Below are positions 1 to 7,043 of a stretch of 40,206 bases of DNA, in pieces. The stretch spans positions 1 to 40,206 of the forward strand of contig JAPLKU010000002.1 of NCBI GenBank assembly GCA_026387935.1, in the 5' to 3' direction. This DNA is from Gemmatimonadota bacterium. Its GTDB lineage: Bacteria; Gemmatimonadota; Gemmatimonadetes; Gemmatimonadales; Gemmatimonadaceae. A model generated the notes under the pieces. The model did not search any database, was not told the origin of the DNA, and was given only the letters and a program-made list of their open reading frames with translations. The stretch's first letter is position 1. Every line of letters begins with the position of its first letter. The position numbers and the translations under genes were made by a program.

Positions 1-2
1 CT

Positions 3-440
3 ACCACTTACCTAGATGCCGACCAAAGACAATTTGTTGAGGTTTGCGAAAAGGTTATCAACGATGAACACATCCCAAATTTACCAACGGGAAAGACATT
101 TAACGAAAAGGACAGTTTGGCGTTTGTATGCTACAATAATCCAAATGACTTTGCTGCTGGTTTATTTGTTGATCTTGAAGTAACTCCTGATTTAGCATAT
201 GAAGATATTGAGGATATGTTTTCAGCTTTGCACTCCAAGTCTGGTAACTTTATTCCTTTGGCAACTTCCAGCCAGCATTTATACCCAAATATTACAAACG
301 CAAATCAAGTAAAAGCCAACAACGATTATTTTGCGGCAATGTTTAATATGCTTAATGATAACGGCATATTGGTGAGTCCGGATACTTCTTACCCTACTTG
401 CCGTAAAAATGAATCACGCAATGGCTTGGTTGTTGCGTAA
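3..440 (+). CDS. Unknown protein of the left mobile element, 5' end missing
   Basis: The reading frame is open from the window edge and ends in TAA, so the gene starts outside. About 145 residues are visible; an internal TTG at 117 is not needed as a start because the frame continues upstream. The protein is acidic and soluble-looking, without signal peptide, membrane segment or motif that I recognise. Base use is AT-rich, unlike the chromosomal genes from 4572 on, and matches the replication gene downstream. A strong terminator follows about 105 bases after the stop, so this is the last gene of a plus-strand transcript. I assign no function. Confidence 0.6.
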   Translation, partial: TTYLDADQRQFVEVCEKVINDEHIPNLPTGKTFNEKDSLAFVCYNNPNDFAAGLFVDLEVTPDLAYEDIEDMFSALHSKSGNFIPLATSSQHLYPNITNANQVKANNDYFAAMFNMLNDNGILVSPDTSYPTCRKNESRNGLVVA

Positions 441-546
441 AAACAAAATGATGCAAACACCACTTCCATAACAGGAAAGGATATAAGCGCAGGCGTGGTG
501 TGCACACTCAACAGCGACGGCAAAGAATGTTGTAGGGACAGCAAGA

Positions 547-581
547 AGCACCGCCCACGGAACATCGTGGCGGTGCTTTTT
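547..581 (+). terminator. Rho-independent terminator after the left-edge gene
   Basis: A GC-rich stem (547-558 with 567-577, one bulged C, 8-base loop) is followed directly by a run of five T on the plus strand. There is no T run on the other side, so it works on plus-strand transcription. It closes the transcript of the partial gene ending at 440. Confidence 0.85.
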
Positions 582-860
582 GTTGCGAGTTATTAGTGAA
601 TACGAAAAAAAATGTTTTTATAATGGCAGGGTAGGTTGCTCGTATTGCGACAAAGAAATAATCGTATATAGACAACGAAAGAAACGCAGAACACGCAGAT
701 ATGTATTAGAACAGCCAAGTAGTAGCACCTTTTGTATTGGGCGATGTCGTGAGACTACCAACCAGACCATACCAACAGGCAAAGCAACTACGAAACATCA
801 ACAGGACAGAAGCAGGCAACACTGCTTGTAATCGCTCATATCAATACCACAGGATAGAAA
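582..860 (+). other. AT-rich interval with only weak ORFs
   Basis: This stretch lies between the terminator and the replication gene. Two frames stay open for 70-80 codons: one starting near 580 with a CxxC pair followed by a basic patch, and one starting near 737 (short peptide VVRLPTRPY and following residues) that overlaps the start of the replication gene. Neither has a convincing ribosome binding site, and neither resembles a family I know. The interval may hold the element's promoter and origin, but I see no clear iterons. Confidence 0.3.
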
Positions 861-1397
861 ATGCTTCTCATAGAAAACTACGAACGACTAACACACGAAG
901 AAAAAGTAGGAAGACACCAGTGGATAAGCAGAGTAGTGACAGAAGCCAGTAAATATGAATGGAATTATTTCGTCACATTGACTTACGAACAAAAGCATCA
1001 ACAACAATCATATAATGATGTGTGGGATGACCTCAATCACTATATCAACGCTGTTGCTGGGATAGTTATACCAATGACACCATACAACTATTTACTCGGT
1101 GTAAGTCAGCACTATAGCAAAGCGCATATCGGCGAAGTCACGCCTTATCACATCACGGGAGTGATCTACGCTCCATCACTATTAGCAACTGATATAGAAA
1201 ACGCGTGGAGAACGAAGAAAAGAAAAAATAGCAATGCTGCCCGAGTGCCTTTAGGCAGGGTATATGTAAGTAAATACAACCCCAATCGTGCGGGCATCGC
1301 TTACGCCATCAGTCAAGCCGTGGGCGGCATTTATCGCACCAATATTCCCTTGCTCACACACACCGCACTATTACACGATCACAACAGGAGTATCTAA
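861..1397 (+). CDS. Putative HUH-type rolling-circle replication initiator
   Basis: A 178-residue protein with the order of motifs expected for small rolling-circle Rep proteins of plasmids and filamentous phages. Motif I-like FVTLTYE lies near residue 37. A degenerate histidine motif, YHITGVIYA, is near residue 95, with one His where HUH proteins have two. Near the C-terminus a segment with tyrosines (VYVSKYN, then GIAYAISQAVGG) resembles the region carrying the nicking Tyr. The family nicks and rejoins DNA at the element's origin. The start is supported by AGGA a few bases upstream of ATG. The gene abuts the excisionase-like gene with no gap (stop 1397, ATG 1398), so the two are probably cotranscribed. 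The imperfect motif II leaves the family assignment tentative. Confidence 0.5.
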   Translation: MLLIENYERLTHEEKVGRHQWISRVVTEASKYEWNYFVTLTYEQKHQQQSYNDVWDDLNHYINAVAGIVIPMTPYNYLLGVSQHYSKAHIGEVTPYHITGVIYAPSLLATDIENAWRTKKRKNSNAARVPLGRVYVSKYNPNRAGIAYAISQAVGGIYRTNIPLLTHTALLHDHNRSI

Positions 1398-1580
1398 ATG
1401 AACCTTATGACAACAGCACAAGCAGCAAAACTATTTAGTGTCAGCACACGCACAATCCAAATGTGGTGTGCGAACAAAACGCTACCCTCCATCAGGGTGA
1501 AGAAAACGACCCGTATTCTCGCCGAGAAACTTCCCCAACATGTCGCTGGGTTTGATATGAGTATGCTGCCATCTCAGTGA
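1398..1580 (+). CDS. Excisionase/MerR-like helix-turn-helix protein
   Basis: A 60-residue protein. Residues 5-40 have the pattern of a winged helix-turn-helix of the excisionase/AlpA type: MTTAQAAKLFSVSTRTIQMW, then a basic turn and a strand ending in RIL. Proteins of this size bind DNA as recombination directionality factors or as small repressors in phages, plasmids and integrative elements. It starts immediately after the Rep-like gene and probably shares its transcript. The context of a replication gene, HTH and AT-rich DNA supports a mobile element. Whether it controls excision, replication or lysogeny cannot be told from sequence. Confidence 0.7.
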   Translation: MNLMTTAQAAKLFSVSTRTIQMWCANKTLPSIRVKKTTRILAEKLPQHVAGFDMSMLPSQ

Positions 1581-1617
1581 GAAGGGATATTAGATACTCG
1601 CGACGATCATACAGGTA

Positions 1618-1642
1618 AGAAAAAAGCCGCATAATAGCGGCT
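1618..1642 (-). terminator. Perfect terminator hairpin acting on the minus strand
   Basis: AGCCGC (1625-1630) and GCGGCT (1637-1642) form a perfect stem with a 6-base loop. On the minus strand the stem is followed by a run of T (the A run at 1619-1625 on the plus strand). It therefore terminates leftward transcription, most plausibly that of the acyltransferase gene, which ends at 2016. Confidence 0.7.
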
Positions 1643-1657
1643 ATAACGGAGCATCCT

Positions 1658-2089
1658 ATGTTGTCACCCAGCGATCAAAACAAAAAACGAAATAAGCCGC
1701 CAGTCTCCACCACTCTTGTCGCACGCGCCGTGCGCCGTGCGGGATCAGCAATAGGTATGCTCTTTGCCACCTCATCTTTCTTATCTAATGATGATAAGCA
1801 AAACCTTATCAATCATATGAAGGGGATCAATACAATCTTAGCCGATATATCAAGGCGTTCCGTATCAATCAGCGAAGGGATAGAACCACTGGATGTAGAT
1901 AGTGGCGATGAAAGTGTGAAGCGGTTTATGGCAAATGAAAAAGATACGCTCACGGGAATCGTCACCAGCACACTCAGCTGCGATCGCCGGCAATGCGTCG
2001 TGATGAGTGGAAACCCTACTTCGGAACGAGTCCTAGGCCGAACGCGCGCCCGAGCACGCTTACTGTCGCGAGAGCCCCGACCATCGTGA
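1658..2089 (+). CDS. Unknown small element protein; C-terminus probably replaced at a junction
   Basis: ATG at 1658 follows GGAG at a good distance. The first 60 or so codons are basic, then include a short hydrophobic patch (IGMLFATSSFL). Codons 20-68 (1714-1862) are repeated almost exactly at 4086-4234. Up to about 1970 composition is AT-rich like the rest of the element. From about 1980 the frame runs on through GC-rich DNA that belongs to the 3' end of the acyltransferase gene on the other strand, giving an Arg-rich tail unlikely to be native. I read this as a real element gene whose original 3' end was cut by insertion or recombination. Function unknown. Confidence 0.45.
   Translation: MLSPSDQNKKRNKPPVSTTLVARAVRRAGSAIGMLFATSSFLSNDDKQNLINHMKGINTILADISRRSVSISEGIEPLDVDSGDESVKRFMANEKDTLTGIVTSTLSCDRRQCVVMSGNPTSERVLGRTRARARLLSREPRPS
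1714..1862 (+). repeat. 149-bp direct repeat, copy 1
   Basis: Matches 4086-4234 in the same orientation with three substitutions by eye (146 of 149). It is coding sequence of the small unknown gene starting at 1658. The two copies bracket the acyltransferase gene, 2372 bases apart start to start. Confidence 0.95.
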
Positions 2090-4013
2090 GATGATTGTCG
2101 TCCCAATAGTACGCTTCTTCACCTGTCCCAGCCCTACACGCGCCGTTTTTTATGCAAAACGCTTCGCCGAGGTCAGTGACGGTAGCGCTGGACGCGGAGC
2201 TGGCCGTCTGCAGTACTGAGCGAACAAACGATTCGTGCTCACGATTCATCACATCAGACACGGACAGTCGGCGAATCTCACTTTCCTTGTCAGTGCGAAA
2301 CGAAAGATGGTAGTAGACATTGCTGATATCGTACCTTTGCAGCGGCGTATGGCCGACAAAATGCAGTCGTACGCCAATACTGTCGTACGTCGCGACTGTG
2401 ATAGCGACTCCAGCCGCGAACGCTGCGCGACTCCCCTCGACGGTTCGCGGCCCGTCGTTAGTCTGTGAGAGGTATTCGGGGAGCCTGCCAGAGTATCCAT
2501 AATCCGTGTACACGGACCAGTTTCCAACGAGAAAGACGTCATGAATACGGAGCGACTTCACAATGCCTACGACCGTCCGATTATTCGCGGGACAGCTAGC
2601 GCTGTTGTTCCGCAGGTCGAACATGTTGGTCGAAATCCCAAGTAGCGGCACGCACGCTGGTTGTGTGTAGAATACTCCTTGGAGCCCTAGGCGTTGAGCA
2701 ACTGATTCGAACGCGGGAAGCATCATGTGGGCGTGACTATCGCCCCACACGAGAAATGACGGTGCGGCGGTTGAACTTCGGTTGACCAAGCAGCGTGCCG
2801 TCCGCTGCGCGCAGCGAGTCTCGTACTGAAGCGATCGGATTGTGCGCTCAAGGTACTTCGAACGCCCTTGAAACTCACCGTCGATAAGCGGCATGCAGGC
2901 CGCGGCAATCAAAACAGCGATGGCTGCCATTGCCGCGACGAGCGCCTTCTTACTGGGCACCTCGTCCGCAATACGCTTCGCAATCGTGACCTTCCGTCGG
3001 AACGGCTGCTCGACGTAACGCCAACTGACGTAAGACAGGAAAACGGTTGCAGCGCACAAGGCGGCGTAGTTCAGCCCCGAAAGTCCGTCCAAGCTCTGTG
3101 TAGTCCGAGCCAAGGCGAAGAGCGGCTGGTGCCACAGATATGCGGAGTACGAAATCAGTCCGAGGCCGACTAACGGCGACAGGGAAAGCAATCGTGCCAC
3201 AAGAGTCTTGGGACTCGCAAAACCGATCACGAGCGCGGCACCGAGCGTTGGGACCAGAGCGTACAAACTTGGAAATGGAGTCTTGGTGTCGTACACGAAA
3301 CAAGCGACAGCGATCAGGCACAGCCCGAGCAGCGAGGCGGTGTTGTTGGCAACCGATCTCCAGCGCCTTGGCACAACGGTCCGGAAGTCTGAAAAGGCGA
3401 GCAGGGCGCCTATGAGCGACTCCCAGAAACGTGCAGGCGAAATATAGAAGGCGGCATCAGGGCTTTCGGCTACCAACCAAACCGCAAAACCGAAGGAAAG
3501 AACAGCCGCGACGCTTACAACCGTGAATGTCGCCTGACGACCCAGCCGTAGGCCCGTGGCGATGAGTAGCGGGAACAACAGATAGAACTGTTCCTCGACC
3601 CCGAGACTCCATGTATGAATGAGCGGCATTGCATCCGCCGACGGGGCAAAGTATCCGCTCGCCTTCCAAAAATAGAAGTTAGAGGAGAATCCGAGAACGG
3701 AGAGGACGCTCTCGGCGAAGTCCCGCATCGACCACGGCGGCAGGATGAACCAGACGGCCGCCGTGGTCGCCATTAGCACAACAAGCAACGCCGGCAGTAT
3801 CCGACGCGCTCGGCGCTCATAGAAACCTCGGATGGTGAAGCGCCCCTTGGCTTGCTGATCCAAAATCACCGACGTAATCAAGAATCCGCTGATCACAAAG
3901 AACACATCGACGCCAACGAAGCCGCCCTTGAGCGCCGAGACGTGGGCATGGTAGAGGATCACCGCGGTAACTGCGATCGCCCTTAGTCCGTCGATTTCTT
4001 TTCTGTATTCCAC
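2016..4013 (-). CDS. OafA-type O-acyltransferase (AT3-SGNH), lipopolysaccharide or exopolysaccharide modification
   Basis: 665 residues. The N-terminal half is an acyltransferase-3 membrane domain: EIDGLRAIAV at the start with its Arg, VDVFFVISGFLIT near residue 36, RRARRILPAL, HTWSLGVEEQFY near 132, and about ten hydrophobic helices to residue 380. The C-terminal half is a periplasmic SGNH domain with GDSHAHM and a terminal DDNHLT (Asp-His pair). This architecture transfers acetyl groups across the inner membrane to polysaccharide. GTG start at 4013 without a clear Shine-Dalgarno. The gene stands alone on its strand between two copies of a direct repeat, with GC content between that of the AT-rich flanks and the chromosome. 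It is probably cargo of the element, able to change the host surface. The acceptor sugar is unknown. Confidence 0.9.
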   Translation of the reverse strand: MEYRKEIDGLRAIAVTAVILYHAHVSALKGGFVGVDVFFVISGFLITSVILDQQAKGRFTIRGFYERRARRILPALLVVLMATTAAVWFILPPWSMRDFAESVLSVLGFSSNFYFWKASGYFAPSADAMPLIHTWSLGVEEQFYLLFPLLIATGLRLGRQATFTVVSVAAVLSFGFAVWLVAESPDAAFYISPARFWESLIGALLAFSDFRTVVPRRWRSVANNTASLLGLCLIAVACFVYDTKTPFPSLYALVPTLGAALVIGFASPKTLVARLLSLSPLVGLGLISYSAYLWHQPLFALARTTQSLDGLSGLNYAALCAATVFLSYVSWRYVEQPFRRKVTIAKRIADEVPSKKALVAAMAAIAVLIAAACMPLIDGEFQGRSKYLERTIRSLQYETRCAQRTARCLVNRSSTAAPSFLVWGDSHAHMMLPAFESVAQRLGLQGVFYTQPACVPLLGISTNMFDLRNNSASCPANNRTVVGIVKSLRIHDVFLVGNWSVYTDYGYSGRLPEYLSQTNDGPRTVEGSRAAFAAGVAITVATYDSIGVRLHFVGHTPLQRYDISNVYYHLSFRTDKESEIRRLSVSDVMNREHESFVRSVLQTASSASSATVTDLGEAFCIKNGACRAGTGEEAYYWDDNHLTMVGALATVSVLGRAFGLGLVPK

Positions 4014-4085
4014 GGGTCACTCGGCTGGAGGTTTCACAACAAGCCATGAAAAACAGAAAGCGAAACAGAAACCCGTAGAGATTAT

Positions 4086-4234
4086 TCTTGTCGCACGCGC
4101 CGTGCGCCGTGCGGGATCAGCAATAGGTATGCTCGTTGCCACCTCATCTTTCTTATCTAATGATGATAAGCAAAACCTTATCAATCATATCAAGGGGATC
4201 AATACAATCTTAGCCGATATATCAAAGCGTTCCG
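4086..4234 (+). repeat. 149-bp direct repeat, copy 2 (fragment of the 1658 gene)
   Basis: Near-identical to 1714-1862. Its frame is open upstream for at least ten codons that look like a diverged version of the copy-1 N-terminus (basic, Lys/Gln-rich), but no start codon is found in frame before the acyltransferase start. Downstream the frame stops within 10 codons. It is therefore a gene fragment, not an intact second gene. Confidence 0.95.
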
Positions 4235-4360
4235 CTAGAAAAAGCGTCACGATTTGCTCGTGATGTGGAGAAGATATTTGGACTGAAGGTTGCGAGGAAC
4301 AAAGGCGGTTGTTGGAGCTGTTTTGCCGTCAAAAAATCATCTCGCGTCGACAACTTTTGA
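4214..4360 (+). pseudogene. Possible 3' remnant of another element gene
   Basis: One frame after repeat copy 2 runs without stop to TGA at 4358-4360 and encodes a peptide that looks like real protein (for example LEKASRFARDVEKIFGL, then a CWSC pair). It is in a different frame from the repeat's own ORF and has no start codon, so it looks like the tail of a gene joined at 4234. The family is not recognised. It could also be chance. Confidence 0.3.
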
Positions 4361-4411
4361 CGGCGGTAAATGAACGTTAAATGGAGCTTTTGCGGTCGGG
4401 AAATCGCTGTT

Positions 4412-4439
4412 ATTCCACATAACTTATCCCATAACCATT
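4412..4439 (-). other. Candidate dif-like XerC/XerD recombination site
   Basis: Read on the minus strand, 4422-4412 is TTATGTGGAAT, which agrees at 9 of 11 positions with the common XerD arm TTATGTTAAAT. A 6-base spacer (4428-4423) and a poorly matching 11-base XerC arm (4439-4429) follow. Elements that exploit XerCD often have one degenerate arm. The site lies where AT-rich element DNA gives way to chromosome, as expected for an attachment site. The match is suggestive only. Confidence 0.35.
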
Positions 4440-4560
4440 GTTTCCATAATCGTGTTTTAGCAGTAGAATATTTTCAGGTAGATACACTGCGGTGCCATAG
4501 AGGGAGAAAAGTAACGCACGGCGCGGCCGACCTCCGCTGCATCGGACGCGGTCGGCGGGC

Positions 4561-4566
4561 TATAAT
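4561..4566 (+). promoter_or_regulatory. Consensus -10 box giving a probable leaderless transcript
   Basis: A perfect TATAAT ends six bases before the A of the ATG at 4572. Transcription would start at or next to the start codon, and no Shine-Dalgarno is present. The -35 region (about 4538) is poor. Confidence 0.55.
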
Positions 4567-4571
4567 CCATC

Positions 4572-5285
4572 ATGGAGTTTTCGAGTCTCGTGGAGCGCCT
4601 GAGCGGGAGCCCGATCACGGCGCTTCCGCTGCTCTTTCTGGCCGGGGTGTTCACCAGCCTGAATCCGTGCATCTACCCGATGATCCCGATCACGGCCGCA
4701 ATCGTCGGAGGCACTTCGGTGGGCGGAACAGTTTCGCGCGCGCGGACGGTTCTGCTGACGCTCACCTACGCCGTCGGACTCGCGCTGGTCTATTCAATCC
4801 TCGGCCTCGTGGCCGGCATGAGCGGCAGCGTGTTCGGGGCGGTGAACAGCAATCCGTGGGTCTATTTCGTGATGGCGCAGGTGCTGATGCTCGCGGCGCT
4901 GGCCATGCTCGATGTGATTCCGATTACCGTACCCACCTTCATCATGCAGCGGGCCGCAAACGCAGGAGAAGGGGGCAAGTTTTCCGGCGCCTTCGTGATG
5001 GGCGCAATGTCCGGGCTGGTCGCCGCGCCCTGCGGAGCGCCGGTCATGGCCGCCGTGCTCACCTGGGTGACGACCACGCAGTCAGCCATGCTGGGCTTCG
5101 CCTACCTATTTTCCTTTTCGCTGGGGATGTGCACTTTCCTGATCGTGGCGGGGCTCTCCACCGGCCTCCTGGCACGGCTCCCGAAGGCGGGGGTATGGAT
5201 GGTGTGGGTGAAGCGCGCGTTTGCGATCCTGATGATTGGCGCTGCCGAGTACTACCTGATTGAGGCGGGCAAGCTGTGGCTCTGA
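4572..5285 (+). CDS. CcdA/DsbD-family transmembrane electron carrier
   Basis: 237 residues with six hydrophobic segments. It matches the central membrane domain of DsbD and the CcdA family, which passes electrons from cytoplasmic thioredoxin to extracytoplasmic thiol proteins. The two redox cysteines are in the expected settings: LNPCIYPM (Cys33) in the first helix and AAPCGAP (Cys154) in the fourth. It lacks the periplasmic alpha and gamma domains of full DsbD. The next gene, a periplasmic TlpA-like thioredoxin overlapping it by 10 bases, is the natural partner. Likely roles are cytochrome c maturation or disulfide reduction. Start at ATG 4572, just behind a perfect -10 box. Confidence 0.9.
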   Translation: MEFSSLVERLSGSPITALPLLFLAGVFTSLNPCIYPMIPITAAIVGGTSVGGTVSRARTVLLTLTYAVGLALVYSILGLVAGMSGSVFGAVNSNPWVYFVMAQVLMLAALAMLDVIPITVPTFIMQRAANAGEGGKFSGAFVMGAMSGLVAAPCGAPVMAAVLTWVTTTQSAMLGFAYLFSFSLGMCTFLIVAGLSTGLLARLPKAGVWMVWVKRAFAILMIGAAEYYLIEAGKLWL

Positions 5286-5806
5286 TAATCCAGAAGATTC
5301 CGCGTGGGTTGAACAGGCTTCGTGGCTTGGTGTATTCGCTCGCCACGATGGCCATTGTCGCGCTGCCACTGCGCGCTCAGGATTCCGGTATTCCGGTTGG
5401 CACCAAGGCCCCGGCCGCTATGCTCGAAACGCTCGACGGCAAGCCCGCGAATCTCGACGCGTGGATTGGGAAGGAACCGATCTTCATCGAGTTCTGGGCC
5501 ACTTGGTGCCCAGTCTGCAAGCAGCTCGAACCCCAGCTCGTCGCCATGCAGGCCAAGTACGCCGGCAAGGTGCGCTTCGTCGGCGTTTCCGTCAGCGTGA
5601 ACCAGTCGCCTGCACTTGTAAAGCGCTATATAGAAGCGCATGGTTTTCACGGCGAACAACTTTACGACAGAAAGGGACTCGCCACCGACGCCTATGACGT
5701 ACCCACGACAAGTTTTGTCGTGGTGATCAACGCCAAGGGGACGATCGTGTACACCGGTAGCGGCGCCAAACAGAACCTGGCAGCCGCAATCGCCAAGGCG
5801 TTCTAG
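5276..5806 (+). CDS. Exported TlpA/ResA-like thioredoxin
   Basis: 176 residues. A basic N-terminus and hydrophobic stretch (residues 15-32) ending in LRAQ look like a Sec signal peptide with cleavage near residue 34. The rest is a thioredoxin fold: WATWCPVCKQ with redox cysteines 78 and 81, and the cis-proline in DVPTTSF (Pro143). It should reduce or oxidise thiols outside the inner membrane, fed by the CcdA-like protein upstream. GTG start at 5276 overlaps the upstream stop by 10 bases, indicating translational coupling. Confidence 0.88.
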   Translation: MALIIQKIPRGLNRLRGLVYSLATMAIVALPLRAQDSGIPVGTKAPAAMLETLDGKPANLDAWIGKEPIFIEFWATWCPVCKQLEPQLVAMQAKYAGKVRFVGVSVSVNQSPALVKRYIEAHGFHGEQLYDRKGLATDAYDVPTTSFVVVINAKGTIVYTGSGAKQNLAAAIAKAF

Positions 5807-5817
5807 CGAAGCCTTCG

Positions 5818-6360
5818 CTACGCCTGCGGCGCGACCACTTCCCCGCCGAGCGGAGCGTCGAACAACAGCTTGGGCGGATGGTTGTCGCGCGAGTGGTACA
5901 CCCGCAACGTGTGCAGCATCCACGTCTCCGGTTCGCGCACGCGAAGCAACGCGCGCAGTGACTCCGGCGTCAACGTTGCATAGAAGTTGAGCGTGCAGTG
6001 CGGCGTGAACGGCCAGCGCGCCGCCTCGTATCGCACGCCAGACTCCTTCAGCCGCTCATGCAAGGCCCGCAACGCGCCATGCGGACTCAGTGGCAGCACC
6101 ACAATCTCGCGGCCGATGAAGCGGTACGGCATGCCGAACGCCAGCGGAAGCGGCGCAACGCTTCGGGCTACCGGTTCGATCGCGGCGCGCAGCTCCGCGA
6201 TGGGCGTGTCAGGAGCAATCGGCCCCGCGCCCGATGATCCGATGATCGAAATATGCGGCGGCAGTTCCTTCGCCAGCTTCGGATCCCACCGCTCCTGCAC
6301 CGCGCGTATTCGTCCAGCGAGCGCACTTTCGAGTTCAACCGTGATGAAAATACCGCTCAT
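5818..6360 (-). CDS. 2H phosphoesterase (2'-5' RNA ligase-like)
   Basis: 180 residues with two histidine motifs of the 2H superfamily: PPHISII (His36, Ser38) and TPHCTLNF (His121, Thr123), separated by the usual internal duplication. The superfamily opens cyclic phosphodiesters or hydrolyses 2'-5' bonds in RNA or nucleotides; the substrate here is unknown. It is the last gene of a minus-strand run and overlaps the PAP2 gene by 4 bases (ATGA), so the two are coupled. It converges on the thioredoxin gene with an 11-base gap. Confidence 0.82.
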   Translation of the reverse strand: MSGIFITVELESALAGRIRAVQERWDPKLAKELPPHISIIGSSGAGPIAPDTPIAELRAAIEPVARSVAPLPLAFGMPYRFIGREIVVLPLSPHGALRALHERLKESGVRYEAARWPFTPHCTLNFYATLTPESLRALLRVREPETWMLHTLRVYHSRDNHPPKLLFDAPLGGEVVAPQA

Positions 6361-7043
6361 CCGTTGCGCCTCATCGGCTGCTCATCGGCCCTCAACGCAC
6401 CTTCGCCCAGCATGATCCGGTCGTACGCCGCTCGCGGCGCCACTCGGTGCACACGGGCGATCAGCACACTTACGATGGTGCTGAGCAGCACGGCGACGGC
6501 AACGTCGCTGACCCAGTGTTGGTTTGAATACACGCGGCCGAACGCCACGAGCACCGCACTCGCAATCAGCGGAATCGTCAGACTGAGCCGCGCGGAGCCC
6601 GTCCATCCGCGAGTGGCCAACAACACGCCGACCACCATTGCTGTCGTCGCCGTGGTATGGCCGGATGGCATCGAGAACCACTGTGCGTCAGACCATCCGT
6701 GATTGAAGTCCCAGTGCCAGGGTTCACCTGGAAACACAAAGGGCCGTGCGCGGCCTGCAAGACCCTTGATGATTCCGCTCACGGCACTGGCCACGGCCAA
6801 CCCTTCGGCGCCACGCAGCCCCACCCGCGCAATGCTGCGGCGGTTCAGCGCCCGCCCGCCGAGCCAGAGCGCCGCGGCAAACCAGATAACGCCCGGTCCA
6901 CCCCACCAGTTGGCGGCGTCGGCAATGCCGTGCAGCGCGGCGCTCGCCTGCACCACCGAATCGCGCGCGGCTGCCTGGACACTAATGTCGAGCCTCCACA
7001 CGACATTCGTCGCTTGGTCGATCACGGACGACCGCCCGTCCAC
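6357..7043 (-). CDS. PAP2-family membrane phosphatase
   Basis: 228 residues with several hydrophobic helices. It holds the three-part PAP2 signature: KGLAGRARP (Lys93-Arg100), PSGHT (126-130, catalytic His) and RVYSNQHWVSDV (Arg170, His176, Asp180). Such enzymes dephosphorylate lipid phosphates (phosphatidic acid, undecaprenyl or phosphatidylglycerol phosphate) at the outer face of the membrane. GTG start at 7043 lies 22 bases inside the upstream amidohydrolase gene; a GTG at residue 7 is an alternative. Confidence 0.88.
   Translation of the reverse strand: MDGRSSVIDQATNVVWRLDISVQAAARDSVVQASAALHGIADAANWWGGPGVIWFAAALWLGGRALNRRSIARVGLRGAEGLAVASAVSGIIKGLAGRARPFVFPGEPWHWDFNHGWSDAQWFSMPSGHTTATTAMVVGVLLATRGWTGSARLSLTIPLIASAVLVAFGRVYSNQHWVSDVAVAVLLSTIVSVLIARVHRVAPRAAYDRIMLGEGALRADEQPMRRNG

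Noticed and set aside
580-831. An 83-codon ORF with a CxxC pair
   Set aside because: Starts inside the terminator T run without ribosome binding site and has an odd basic composition; mentioned only as part of the interval.
4370-5263. A 297-codon plus-strand ORF overlapping the CcdA-like gene
   Set aside because: Arg/Gly/His-rich frame noise over a gene with clear helices and redox cysteines in another frame.
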